Part shown: positions 8,861 through 15,032 of the stretch, in pieces | How the letters are laid out: each line of letters begins with the position of its first letter | Position numbering within the stretch: the first letter of the stretch is position 1 | Source: JAYPHU01 sp038127535 | GTDB taxonomy: Bacteria; Pseudomonadota; Alphaproteobacteria; Rhodospirillales; UBA2165 | Direction: 5' to 3' | DNA: 19,468 nt | Assembly: GCA_038127535.1 (NCBI GenBank) | Contig: JAYPHU010000044.1 | Location: 1-19,468, forward strand | Position numbers and translations under genes: made by a program | The notes under the pieces: generated by a model | Seen by the model: the letters and a program-made list of their open reading frames with translations, nothing else | Told to the model about the DNA's origin: nothing | Database searches by the model: none

Positions 8861-9586
8861 ATGAATAAGGTCGAGCGGGCCCTTCGCAATCTGGTGGTGG
8901 CCAATCGGATTCTGGCACATAACAGGGTCTTGGACGCCTACGGGCATGTCAGTATCCGCCATCCGGCAGACCCAACCCGACATTTTTTGGCGCGCTCCTT
9001 GAGTCCTGGTATTGTCACTGAGAATGATATCGTCGAGTTCACCCATGACGGCTTGCCGGTCAATGATGAGAAGCGCCCGCTCTATCTGGAGCGCTTTATC
9101 CACGGCGGCGTCTACATGGCCCGACCCGACATCAATGCCGTCCTGCACGCCCATTCCGACGAGGTTTTGCCATTCACCATTTCCAGCGTGCCGCTCCGCG
9201 CCGTGGTACATTCGATCGGCGATATCGGTCACAATATACCGGTCTGGGATATCGCCGATAAGTTCGGGACCAACACGGATTTGCTGGTGCGCAACATGGA
9301 TCAGGGCAAAGATTTGGCGTCCACCCTTGCCGGAAACCGGGTGGCGCTGATGCGCTCCCACGGGTTTGTCTCCACTGGCCGGACGTTGAATGATCTGGTC
9401 CGCATCTCGGTCTATATCCCCCGCAATGCGCGGGTGCAGATGCAGGCCATCCAGCTGGACGGGGAGGTCAAATATTTGCATGAGGGCGAGATTAATGCCC
9501 GGCTTGATTTCGACCCGGAATCACCGGCAGCGCGACGGGGCTGGGAATTTTGGGCGAACGAGGCTGGCTGCGGGGAGATGCTTTAG
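8861..9586 (+). CDS. Class II aldolase/adducin family protein
   Basis: Zinc-dependent aldolase or decarboxylase-type enzyme, 241 residues, one full domain. The metal site is visible as HAH (His96, His98) and His167 in MRSHGFVSTG. Glu77 in YLERFIHGG is at the place of the catalytic acid/base of fuculose-phosphate aldolase. The phosphate-loop region reads YGHVSIRHP in place of the GNVSxR of sugar-phosphate aldolases. This suggests a member of the large uncharacterised subgroup, not FucA or AraD. ATG 8861 is chosen because AGGGGAGA lies 8 bases upstream; an in-frame TTG at 8825 would place the T-tract inside the gene. It is divergent from the molybdenum hydroxylase subunit with a 147-base shared region, so co-regulation is plausible. 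Substrate unknown. Confidence 0.9.
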   Translation: MNKVERALRNLVVANRILAHNRVLDAYGHVSIRHPADPTRHFLARSLSPGIVTENDIVEFTHDGLPVNDEKRPLYLERFIHGGVYMARPDINAVLHAHSDEVLPFTISSVPLRAVVHSIGDIGHNIPVWDIADKFGTNTDLLVRNMDQGKDLASTLAGNRVALMRSHGFVSTGRTLNDLVRISVYIPRNARVQMQAIQLDGEVKYLHEGEINARLDFDPESPAARRGWEFWANEAGCGEML

Positions 9587-9642
9587 TTTTGATCCGATTG
9601 AGGCAATGACGGGGAAAGCCTAGAGATGACCGATCAACCGTT

Positions 9643-9807
9643 GTGTTTTCTGATGAAAAGGGACAACAGAGCTACGAAGAATATGCAAGTGCCCTGGCTT
9701 GGCTGTCCGACATCAAAGGTGTGATTGAGGATCGCGAGCGGCGGGCCGCGGCTGGGCCTGGTGCAGACGCTATTGTGGCTGAAGAAATCCGCCAGGCCGG
9801 CGAATAA
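9643..9807 (+). CDS. Possible small hypothetical protein (54 aa), perhaps frameshifted near its start
   Basis: An open frame of 54 residues begins at GTG 9643 (VFSDEKGQQSYEEYASALAW...) and has a helical, charged, coding-like composition ending EEIRQAGE. A better start signal, GGGGAAAG then 7 bases then ATG 9626, is in a different frame that reads MTDQP and closes after 32 codons. One missing or extra base around 9640-9655 would join that ATG to the 54-residue frame. I recognise no family. It lies between the aldolase and the tail of convergent gpt, ending 6 bases before the gpt stop. This may be a real small gene, a frameshifted one or chance. Confidence 0.35.
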   Translation: MFSDEKGQQSYEEYASALAWLSDIKGVIEDRERRAAAGPGADAIVAEEIRQAGE

Positions 9808-9813
9808 GAACAG

Positions 9814-10314
9814 CTACTTACCAGCCACTTCCTTCGCCAGGGGGGCGACGTAACGGGGCTCCGTATCCCAGGGGAAAAACACCCAGTGATTCTGCGGCAC
9901 TTCGTGGACGAAGGTGTCGACGAAGGGCATGCCGTCGGTTTTGGCATAAACCGTGGCGACATGGCATTGGGGCAAAAGCTTGCGCGCCGCCTTCATGGTG
10001 GTGCCTGTATCCACCAGATCATCGATCATCAGCCAGCCCTCGCCCTGGTCGGCAACGGCCTCGGCCGGGATTTTGATGATGTTCACATCGCCCATTTCCT
10101 TCTCTTCATAAGTGGCGATGCAGATCGTATCCACGTAGCGGATTTCCATCTCCCGGGCGATGATCGTGGCCGGCACCAGCCCGCCTCGAGTAATCGCGAC
10201 AATGCCTTTCCAGGTGCCGATCTCCAGAAGCTTGCGGACCAGCAGTTTGGCGTCGTGGTGAACCTCGAACCAGTTGACGTGGTGTTCGATATAATCCGTA
10301 CGGGAGTCGCTCAT
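9814..10314 (-). CDS. gpt: Xanthine-guanine phosphoribosyltransferase
   Basis: Purine salvage enzyme that joins xanthine, guanine or hypoxanthine to PRPP to make the nucleoside monophosphate; usually membrane-associated in the cytoplasm. It has 166 residues against about 152 for E. coli Gpt, the surplus being an N-terminal extension of roughly 10-15 residues. Motifs in order are WKGIVAITRGGLVPA (35-49), RYVDTICI (59-66), the PRPP loop LMIDDLVDTGTT (95-106), and a base-binding C-terminal HWVFFPWDTEP resembling the xPWD segment of Gpt. ATG 10314 is supported by GAAGGAA about 8 bases upstream. It is monocistronic and divergent from the VUT transporter. Gpt could process bases arriving through the BMP-type importer upstream, but that link is inference. 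Confidence 0.93.
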   Translation of the reverse strand: MSDSRTDYIEHHVNWFEVHHDAKLLVRKLLEIGTWKGIVAITRGGLVPATIIAREMEIRYVDTICIATYEEKEMGDVNIIKIPAEAVADQGEGWLMIDDLVDTGTTMKAARKLLPQCHVATVYAKTDGMPFVDTFVHEVPQNHWVFFPWDTEPRYVAPLAKEVAGK

Positions 10315-10353
10315 GTAAGAAATTCCTTCAGGCGCGGCGTTGAGCCGGAGCGA

Positions 10354-10381
10354 ATTGTATCATCCCGATTATGCGTAGCAA
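10354..10381 (-). promoter_or_regulatory. Candidate sigma-70 promoter for gpt
   Basis: On the minus strand: TTGCTA (10376-10381, 4/6), a 16-base spacer, then TACAAT (10354-10359, 5/6). It would start transcription about 33 bases before the gpt ATG. Judged by eye. Confidence 0.35.
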
Positions 10382-10466
10382 GGCCAAGGGAGGAGTGCAG
10401 GGAAGGGGCCTCGACATTCCAGATCAATATGGTATCTAGCGGCCAAACAAACCCGATGAGTCCCCC

Positions 10467-10958
10467 ATGAAATACATGCCCACCATTATTTATGTCCTGC
10501 TGATTGTCCTGGTGAACTGGCTGTTTACCGTTGTGCCTTTGGTCGAATTGCCCGGCGGGACCATGTGGCCGCCGGTCGCCCTTGTGGTCGGATTCGTCTT
10601 CGTCGCCCGGGATTTCGCCCAGCGGGAGATCGGCCATTGGGTCCTGGCGGCCATGGCTGTCGGTGTGGTGATCAGCTATTTCATGGCGTCGCCCCAGGTG
10701 GCGCTGGCCAGCGCCTTAGCGTTTGCGGTCAGTGAGCTGACCGACTGGGCGGTCTACACGTTTACAGGCCGGCCCCTGTCAGAGCGCATTCTCTATTCCA
10801 GTATTCTCGGCACGCCCATCGACAGCGTGGTGTTTTTGTCGATGGTCGGGTTTTTCTCAGTTGCCGCCGCCGCGGCGATGACCGTCAGCAAGTTGCTGGG
10901 CGCGTTGATTGTCTGGTGGCTAATCCGCCGGCGGGAAGCGTCCGAGGCGGCTGCGTAA
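10467..10958 (+). CDS. VUT family integral membrane protein (putative queuosine-precursor-type transporter)
   Basis: Small membrane protein of 163 residues with about five or six hydrophobic segments. Family features (Vut_1, formerly DUF165) are FVFVARDFAQREIG (about residues 49-62), the acidic/aromatic AVSELTDWAVYTFTGRPLSERI (about 89-110), and GTPIDSVVFLSM in a late membrane segment. The best-studied member, E. coli YhhQ, takes up 7-deazapurine precursors of queuosine. This protein is shorter than YhhQ, like many alphaproteobacterial members, and its cargo is not proven. It is divergent from gpt across a 152-base intergenic region. Its stop lies one base from the stop of the minus-strand gene remnant. 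Confidence 0.85.
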   Translation: MKYMPTIIYVLLIVLVNWLFTVVPLVELPGGTMWPPVALVVGFVFVARDFAQREIGHWVLAAMAVGVVISYFMASPQVALASALAFAVSELTDWAVYTFTGRPLSERILYSSILGTPIDSVVFLSMVGFFSVAAAAAMTVSKLLGALIVWWLIRRREASEAAA

Positions 10959-10959
10959 G

Positions 10960-11075
10960 CTATATTTTTGCGGCGCGGCCCAGGATAAAGGCGCCGTATA
11001 CCGAGGGCGCCAGCCCTTGGGCTTTCAAGGTATCGCGCGCTTTCAGCCACGCCTGCCCGACATTTTCGGACTTCG
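10960..11075 (-). pseudogene. C-terminal tail of an unidentified gene, 5' part missing
   Basis: On the minus strand a coding-like tail of about 36-38 residues ends at TAG 10960-10962 and reads ...ENVGQAWLKARDTLKAQG, then LAPSVYGAFILGRAAKI. The frame meets a stop at 11095-11097, inside the glutamate dehydrogenase remnant, and has no start with a ribosome binding site. Tight convergence with the VUT gene (1-base gap) is what one expects of a real gene end. I do not recognise the family. Its missing 5' end and the missing 5' end of the glutamate dehydrogenase remnant meet at about 11,075. Confidence 0.4.
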
Positions 11076-11642
11076 CTCTCCGACTCGTCCGGTTTCATCC
11101 ATGACCCGGATGGCATTGATGCGGACAAGCTGGCCTGGGTCATCGATCTGAAAACCAATCGCCGGGGCCGCATTTCCGAATACGCGGAAGAGTCCGGCTG
11201 CGAATTCCACGAAGGCGAACGCCCGTGGAGGGTGCCGGTCGACCTGGCCGCGCCCTGCGCCACGCAGAACGAAATCTCAGGCCAGGAGGCCGAGGCGCTG
11301 ATCAAGAACGGCTGCATCGGTGTGTCCTCAGGGGCCAACATGCCGACGGTGCAGGACGGCATCGACAAGTACCTGGAGGCGAAAATCTGCTGTGCGCCGA
11401 GTAAGGCCGCCAATGCCGGCGGCGTCGCGGTGTCCGGTCTGGAGATGAGCCAGAACAGCGCGCGTATTTCCTGGAGCGAGGCGGAACTGCAGAAACTGCC
11501 GCACGACACCATGAAGGGCATTCATGAGCGCTGTGTCCAATACGGCGATGAGGGCGACGGCTACGTCAACTACCTCAAGGGCGCAAACATCGCCGGCTTT
11601 GCAAAAGTTGCCGACGCTATACTGGCCTATGGTGTGGTATAA
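11076..11642 (+). pseudogene. gdhA: 3' remnant of NADP-specific glutamate dehydrogenase (gdhA)
   Basis: The frame from about 11076 to TAA 11640-11642 encodes about 188 residues that match the C-terminal 40% of hexameric bacterial NADP-glutamate dehydrogenase (about 447 residues): SDSSGFIHDPDGID, then PVDLAAPCATQNE, GANMP, KAANAGGVAVSGLEMSQN and GANIAGFAKVADAI. Everything before is absent: the glutamate-binding domain with its catalytic Lys/Asp and the start of the Rossmann domain. Upstream sequence in the same frame is unrelated and meets a stop at 10986. A GTG at 11232 could open a 136-residue frame, but that is internal to the homology. The remaining codons carry no stop or frameshift, so the truncation is recent or is an assembly join. 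Not expected to be functional. Confidence 0.85.
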
Positions 11643-11658
11643 CCGGCTCCGGTTTTTT
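11641..11658 (+). terminator. Short hairpin with T-tract after the gdhA remnant
   Basis: AACCG (11641-11645) pairs with CGGTT (11650-11654) around a 4-base loop, and six T run from 11653 to 11658. It begins inside the stop codon of the gdhA remnant. The stem is short, so it would be a weak terminator. The dioxygenase gene starts 23 bases later. Confidence 0.4.
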
Positions 11659-11681
11659 AGTGAAACGGGATTGGGTTCGTC

Positions 11682-12692
11682 ATGGATAACGCTACCCCTA
11701 TAAATAAGACCAGAATCGCGCAGGTGGATGCGCCGTGGGTATGGCTGGGCCGGGATCAGTCGCACCGGGACGATGGGATTGTTGAGCTGACCCCGGCGGA
11801 GGTGACTGAGCTACTGGCGGCGGCTAAATCGGCGGCCGGTTATCCTCTCGACGAACTGACGCCTGAGAATTTCCCACTGCCCAAACTGTCCAAGACCCTT
11901 GCCGGGGTGTGCGAGGAGGTGAGCTGGGGCCGGGGCTTTGTCCTATTGCGCGGCCTCCCCATGCACGAGTTGCCCGCGGATCAAATTAAAACTGTCTTCT
12001 GTGGCATTGGCGCGCATTTGGGCGTCAGCGTGTCGCAAAGCGCGGATGGCGACCGGCTTGGCGATGTGATCGACCGGGGCGGTACGGACCGCTATTACAC
12101 CCGGGGTGGGGAGCTGGAGTTTCACATGGACCCGGTCGACGTGGTCGGGCTTCTGTGTCTGAAGGCCGCGGTGGACGGGGGCGCCAGCCGGATCGTCAGT
12201 TCCATGGCGATCCATAATATCATTTTGGAGGAACGCCCGGAGGTTCTGCAGACCCTCTACACCGGTTTTCACAACAGCCGGCGTGGCTTTGGCGAAACCA
12301 CCCTGGACGAGATGATCCCCATGTACATCGACGGCGACCGGCGGGTCGAGTGCTACCACCTGCCGATCACTATTCGGCAAGCGGATGAAGAAGGTTTCAA
12401 GATCACGCCCGCTGAACAAGAAGCCATGGATCTGGTCGCCGAAGTCGCCGCCCGGCCGGAGGTTTATCTGGATATGCACTTCCAGGAAGGCGATATTCAA
12501 TTCCTGAACAACCGGACGATCCTGCATGCGCGCACCGACTATGTGGATCATCCGGACCCGGCGTTTAAGAGACACTTATTGCGTTTGTGGCTGATGATGG
12601 CCGACTGGCCGGATCGGGCGGGCGCACAGAATTTTAGGGCCGCCTCCGGAGACCGGGCCGGCGGCGGGATCAAAGCGGCGAACACTAAATAG
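11682..12692 (+). CDS. TauD/TfdA family Fe(II)/2-oxoglutarate dioxygenase
   Basis: Non-heme iron oxygenase coupling 2-oxoglutarate decarboxylation to substrate hydroxylation, 336 residues. The iron ligands are His148 and Asp150 in EFHMDPVD and distal His282 in ILHARTDY. Arg301 (HLLRLWL) is placed to bind 2-oxoglutarate. Residues 84-90 (RGFVLLR) are the usual domain entry strand; the first 60 residues are a variable N-terminal part. Only 14 bases and a strong AGAGGAGAAGAG site separate it from the GFA gene, so the two form an operon. Its sequence is unlike the second TauD-type protein in the window, so they are not a recent duplication. Substrate unknown. TauD relatives desulfonate taurine, cleave 2,4-D or demethylate and hydroxylate other compounds. 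Confidence 0.9.
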   Translation: MDNATPINKTRIAQVDAPWVWLGRDQSHRDDGIVELTPAEVTELLAAAKSAAGYPLDELTPENFPLPKLSKTLAGVCEEVSWGRGFVLLRGLPMHELPADQIKTVFCGIGAHLGVSVSQSADGDRLGDVIDRGGTDRYYTRGGELEFHMDPVDVVGLLCLKAAVDGGASRIVSSMAIHNIILEERPEVLQTLYTGFHNSRRGFGETTLDEMIPMYIDGDRRVECYHLPITIRQADEEGFKITPAEQEAMDLVAEVAARPEVYLDMHFQEGDIQFLNNRTILHARTDYVDHPDPAFKRHLLRLWLMMADWPDRAGAQNFRAASGDRAGGGIKAANTK

Positions 12693-12706
12693 AGGAGAAG
12701 AGAATC

Positions 12707-13114
12707 ATGAAAGTCGACGGCGGTTGCCACTGCGGCAACATTAAATTTGAGGCGGACGTTGATCCGGAGAAGGTGGTGATTTGCCACTGCACCGATTGCC
12801 AGGTGCTATCGGGCACGGCATTCCGGACAGTGGTCCCGGTGAGCGATGAGAATTTCAAGTTCACCAAGGGCGAACCGAAGACCTATGTAAAAATCGCCGA
12901 GAGCGGGAATGAACGGGCGCAGGTATTCTGTCCGGACTGCGGTTCGCCCTTCTATGCGACCAACACCGGCGACGGGCCGAAGGTTTTGGGCGTGCGGACG
13001 GGCACCATCAACCAGCGGAACCAGTTAAAGCCGCAGAAGCAAGTCTGGCGCCGCTCGGCGCACACCTGGCTGGGCGAGGTGGAAGATATGCCGGCGCTGG
13101 AGAAGCAGTCTTAG
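12707..13114 (+). CDS. GFA (CENP-V/glutathione-dependent formaldehyde-activating) family zinc protein
   Basis: Small zinc-binding protein, 135 residues, full length for the family. It has the full cysteine set: Cys7-x-Cys9 (GGCHCG), Cys26-x-Cys28-x-x-Cys31 (ICHCTDCQ) and Cys75-x-x-Cys78 (FCPDCGSPFY). The archetype, Gfa of Paracoccus, was described as speeding the reaction of formaldehyde with glutathione, but most family members have no proven role. It follows the TauD-type dioxygenase by 14 bases, which fits a role in handling a product of that enzyme. It converges on mgtE with only 8 bases between the stops and no clear terminator. Confidence 0.9.
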   Translation: MKVDGGCHCGNIKFEADVDPEKVVICHCTDCQVLSGTAFRTVVPVSDENFKFTKGEPKTYVKIAESGNERAQVFCPDCGSPFYATNTGDGPKVLGVRTGTINQRNQLKPQKQVWRRSAHTWLGEVEDMPALEKQS

Positions 13115-13122
13115 TTTGCGTA

Positions 13123-14490
13123 CTACCCCGCGACAAGCTGCGGCAGCATCATCGTTGCGATGCTCAGCACCAGGAAGAAACCGCACATATCCGTGACCGT
13201 CGTCAGGATGGGCCCGGAGGCAACGGCCGGGTCCACGCCGAAACGCTTGAGCAACAGCGGCACACACCCGCCGATGGAGACGGCAATGAGCGAGTTCAGC
13301 GCCAGGGCGCTCGCCACCACCAGGCTGAGGTAAAAGTTCTCTTTCCAGAACCAAGCTGCGATGCCGAGCAGGCAGCCGAGAGTCACCCCGTTGATGAGCC
13401 CGACCGATATCTCTTTTAGCCACACGCGGAAGGCCTCGTAGGGTTTGACGAGACCTAAGGACAGTTCACGCATGCTGACGGCGACGGCTTGGTTGCCTGA
13501 ACAGCCGCTCATGTCGGAGATGATCGGCAGAAACACCGCGAGCGCGATCACTGCGCTCAGTGTGCTTTCGTAGAAGGCGATGACGCTAGCGGCGATGATG
13601 TTCAAGACGATGTTGATGCTCAGCCATGACAAGCGCCGGCGGGAGCGGGTCACCACGGGCAATGTGCGGATTTCATCACCGCCCACAATACCCTGTAGTT
13701 TCCGGTACTCCTCCTCCGCCCGTTCGTTCAAGGCTTCGGCGACGGCGTCGCGGGTGACAATCCCGATCACCCGTGCATGAGGATTAATAACCGGGAACGT
13801 GGACATCTCATTTCTGTTGAACATCCGTTCCAGTTCGTCGAGCTTGGTCTCTGGGGTGACAAAAGACGAAGGCGTGACCAAATCCGCGATCGCCGTATTG
13901 CGCCCGGACAGGACAATCTCGTTCAACCGGACAACACCGATGAGCCGCTTCCAGCGGGAGATCACGTAAATCTCGCTGACATTCTCATTCTCGCCACTTT
14001 CCCCGGCATCGGTCAGGCTTTGCAGCACCTCGCCGACAGTGACATCTTCTTCGAAGGCAAACACTTCGGTCATCATCAGACCGCCGGCCTCGTCATCCTC
14101 GTATTTCATCAGGCGGCGGGCGTCCTTGGCTTCTTCCGGGGCCATTTCATTGAGGATCGCCTCGGCGTCCTGTTCGGTCATTTCACCGAGAACATCCGCC
14201 TGATCATCACTGTCCATCTCATTGAGAATGGCCGCGGCGCTCTCCGCAGGCAGCTGTTCGATGATGTCGGCGGCATGCTCATCCGGGATTTCATCGATCA
14301 ATTCAGCCGCTTCTTCCGGCTCTAGGCTAGTCAGGACCAGTTCCCGATCCCCCGCGTTGAGGCGAAAGATGGCGTGCATCGCTTCGCTGGAAGACAGCGA
14401 GTCGATGAAGTCTTGGAGTTTCTGTGGGTTGTGCGCCGCAGCCAAATCGCGGAGATTTTCCCAATCTTCTCTCTGGGTGTCAGACTCCAT
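13123..14490 (-). CDS. mgtE: Magnesium transporter MgtE
   Basis: Mg2+-selective channel of the inner membrane, homodimeric, gated by cytoplasmic Mg2+. The protein has 455 residues: N-terminal helical superhelix domain (about 10-135) rich in acidic EIPDEHAADIIEQL-type repeats, a CBS pair (about 140-260) that senses Mg2+ together with that domain, a plug helix, and a five-helix membrane domain (about 290-455). Pore residues are present: P322 in FLPIISDMSGCSGNQ and the conserved Asp434 in TTVTDM. The start is placed at ATG 14490 because GGAAGGA lies 8-9 bases upstream and acidic MESDTQRED is a typical N-terminus. An in-frame ATG at 14592 would add 34 uncharged, unlike residues and would run through the candidate promoter. 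Monocistronic. Confidence 0.94.
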   Translation of the reverse strand: MESDTQREDWENLRDLAAAHNPQKLQDFIDSLSSSEAMHAIFRLNAGDRELVLTSLEPEEAAELIDEIPDEHAADIIEQLPAESAAAILNEMDSDDQADVLGEMTEQDAEAILNEMAPEEAKDARRLMKYEDDEAGGLMMTEVFAFEEDVTVGEVLQSLTDAGESGENENVSEIYVISRWKRLIGVVRLNEIVLSGRNTAIADLVTPSSFVTPETKLDELERMFNRNEMSTFPVINPHARVIGIVTRDAVAEALNERAEEEYRKLQGIVGGDEIRTLPVVTRSRRRLSWLSINIVLNIIAASVIAFYESTLSAVIALAVFLPIISDMSGCSGNQAVAVSMRELSLGLVKPYEAFRVWLKEISVGLINGVTLGCLLGIAAWFWKENFYLSLVVASALALNSLIAVSIGGCVPLLLKRFGVDPAVASGPILTTVTDMCGFFLVLSIATMMLPQLVAG

Positions 14491-14550
14491 CACGTCAGTC
14501 CTTCCAAATTTGTCCGCGTATAGCGCCGCGGATGCGTTCCCGGTGGTCTG

Positions 14551-14579
14551 TATATAGCAGGTGCCCGGCACGTTTCGAA
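14551..14579 (-). promoter_or_regulatory. Candidate promoter for mgtE
   Basis: On the minus strand: TTCGAA (14574-14579, 3/6), a 17-base spacer, then TATATA (14551-14556, 4/6), giving a leader of about 55 bases before ATG 14490. A CAGGTG/CACCTG inverted repeat surrounds the spacer and could be an operator. Weak, visual evidence. Confidence 0.3.
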
Positions 14580-14625
14580 CACCTGTTTGCAAATTAAGAT
14601 GCCCTGATATTTTTTAATTGCGTCG

Positions 14626-14696
14626 CCCCCGGCCGGCCTGCGCGAAGCTGGAGCTTCGCTTCAGCGAAGGCAGGCTCGCGTAGCGATTATCGGGGG
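14626..14696. repeat. Nested palindromic intergenic element (REP-like)
   Basis: Three nested inverted repeats share one centre: CCCCCG (14626-14631) with CGGGGG (14691-14696), GCCTGC (14636-14641) with GCAGGC (14670-14675), and inside them GCGAAGCT/AGCTTCGC (14642-14649, 14652-14659), which competes with CTTCGCT/AGCGAAG (14654-14660, 14663-14669). It lies in the non-coding stretch 14593-14984. The GAAGCT/AGCTTCG-rich core resembles dispersed palindromic repeats of alphaproteobacterial genomes, but copies elsewhere cannot be checked here. It could also be part of a mobile-element end or a strong bidirectional terminator. Confidence 0.55.
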
Positions 14697-14730
14697 TCCA
14701 TCAGGCGTCGAAGCGTTTTCTCATAGATTA

Positions 14731-14779
14731 ATGGTCCCCCGAGACTTGGTCCAAATTTGAATTGGTCCCAACTCGGGGG
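14731..14779. repeat. GGTCC repeat array inside an 8-bp inverted repeat
   Basis: CCCCCGAG (14736-14743) is the exact inverse of CTCGGGGG (14772-14779). Between and overlapping these lie three copies of [A/T]TGGTCC at 14731, 14746 and 14762, 15-16 bases apart, and a perfect CAAATTTG palindrome (14752-14759). The 15-16-base phasing is near one and a half helical turns. It may be a protein-binding array or the end of a degraded insertion element; no transposase gene is seen next to it. Confidence 0.4.
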
Positions 14780-14822
14780 TGACGCAGAAAATAATGACAG
14801 AGGGAGTGGCAGCTATTACGCC

Positions 14823-14877
14823 GCCGTTCCTACATCTCGTGCTGGCGCTTCTGTGCGGTGTTCTTGAACTGCGACAG
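14823..14877. repeat. Left copy of a 55-bp direct repeat flanking the assembly gap
   Basis: These 55 bases are identical to 14978-15032 and end exactly at the first N. Bases 14830-14877 repeat the last codons of the minus-strand TauD-type gene. The best reading is one sequence written twice at a scaffold join. Confidence 0.9.
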
Positions 14878-14977
14878 NNNNNNNNNNNNNNNNNNNNNNN
14901 NNNNNNNNNNNNNNNNNNNNNNNNNNNNNNNNNNNNNNNNNNNNNNNNNNNNNNNNNNNNNNNNNNNNNNNNNNNNN
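14878..14977. other. Assembly gap (100 N)
   Basis: Exactly 100 unknown bases, a conventional filler length, between two identical 55-bp ends. True gap length is probably negative: the contigs overlap. Confidence 0.97.
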
Positions 14978-15032
14978 GCCGTTCCTACATCTCGTGCTGG
15001 CGCTTCTGTGCGGTGTTCTTGAACTGCGACAG
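14978..15032. repeat. Right copy of the 55-bp direct repeat flanking the assembly gap
   Basis: It starts at the first base after the N run and matches 14823-14877 base for base. This copy contains the true 3' end of the TauD-type gene, including its stop codon (14985-14987). Confidence 0.9.

Noticed and set aside
14491..14592. Magnesium-sensing M-box riboswitch in the mgtE leader
   Set aside because: The leader from the candidate promoter is only about 55 bases, too short for an M-box, and no matching fold was seen.
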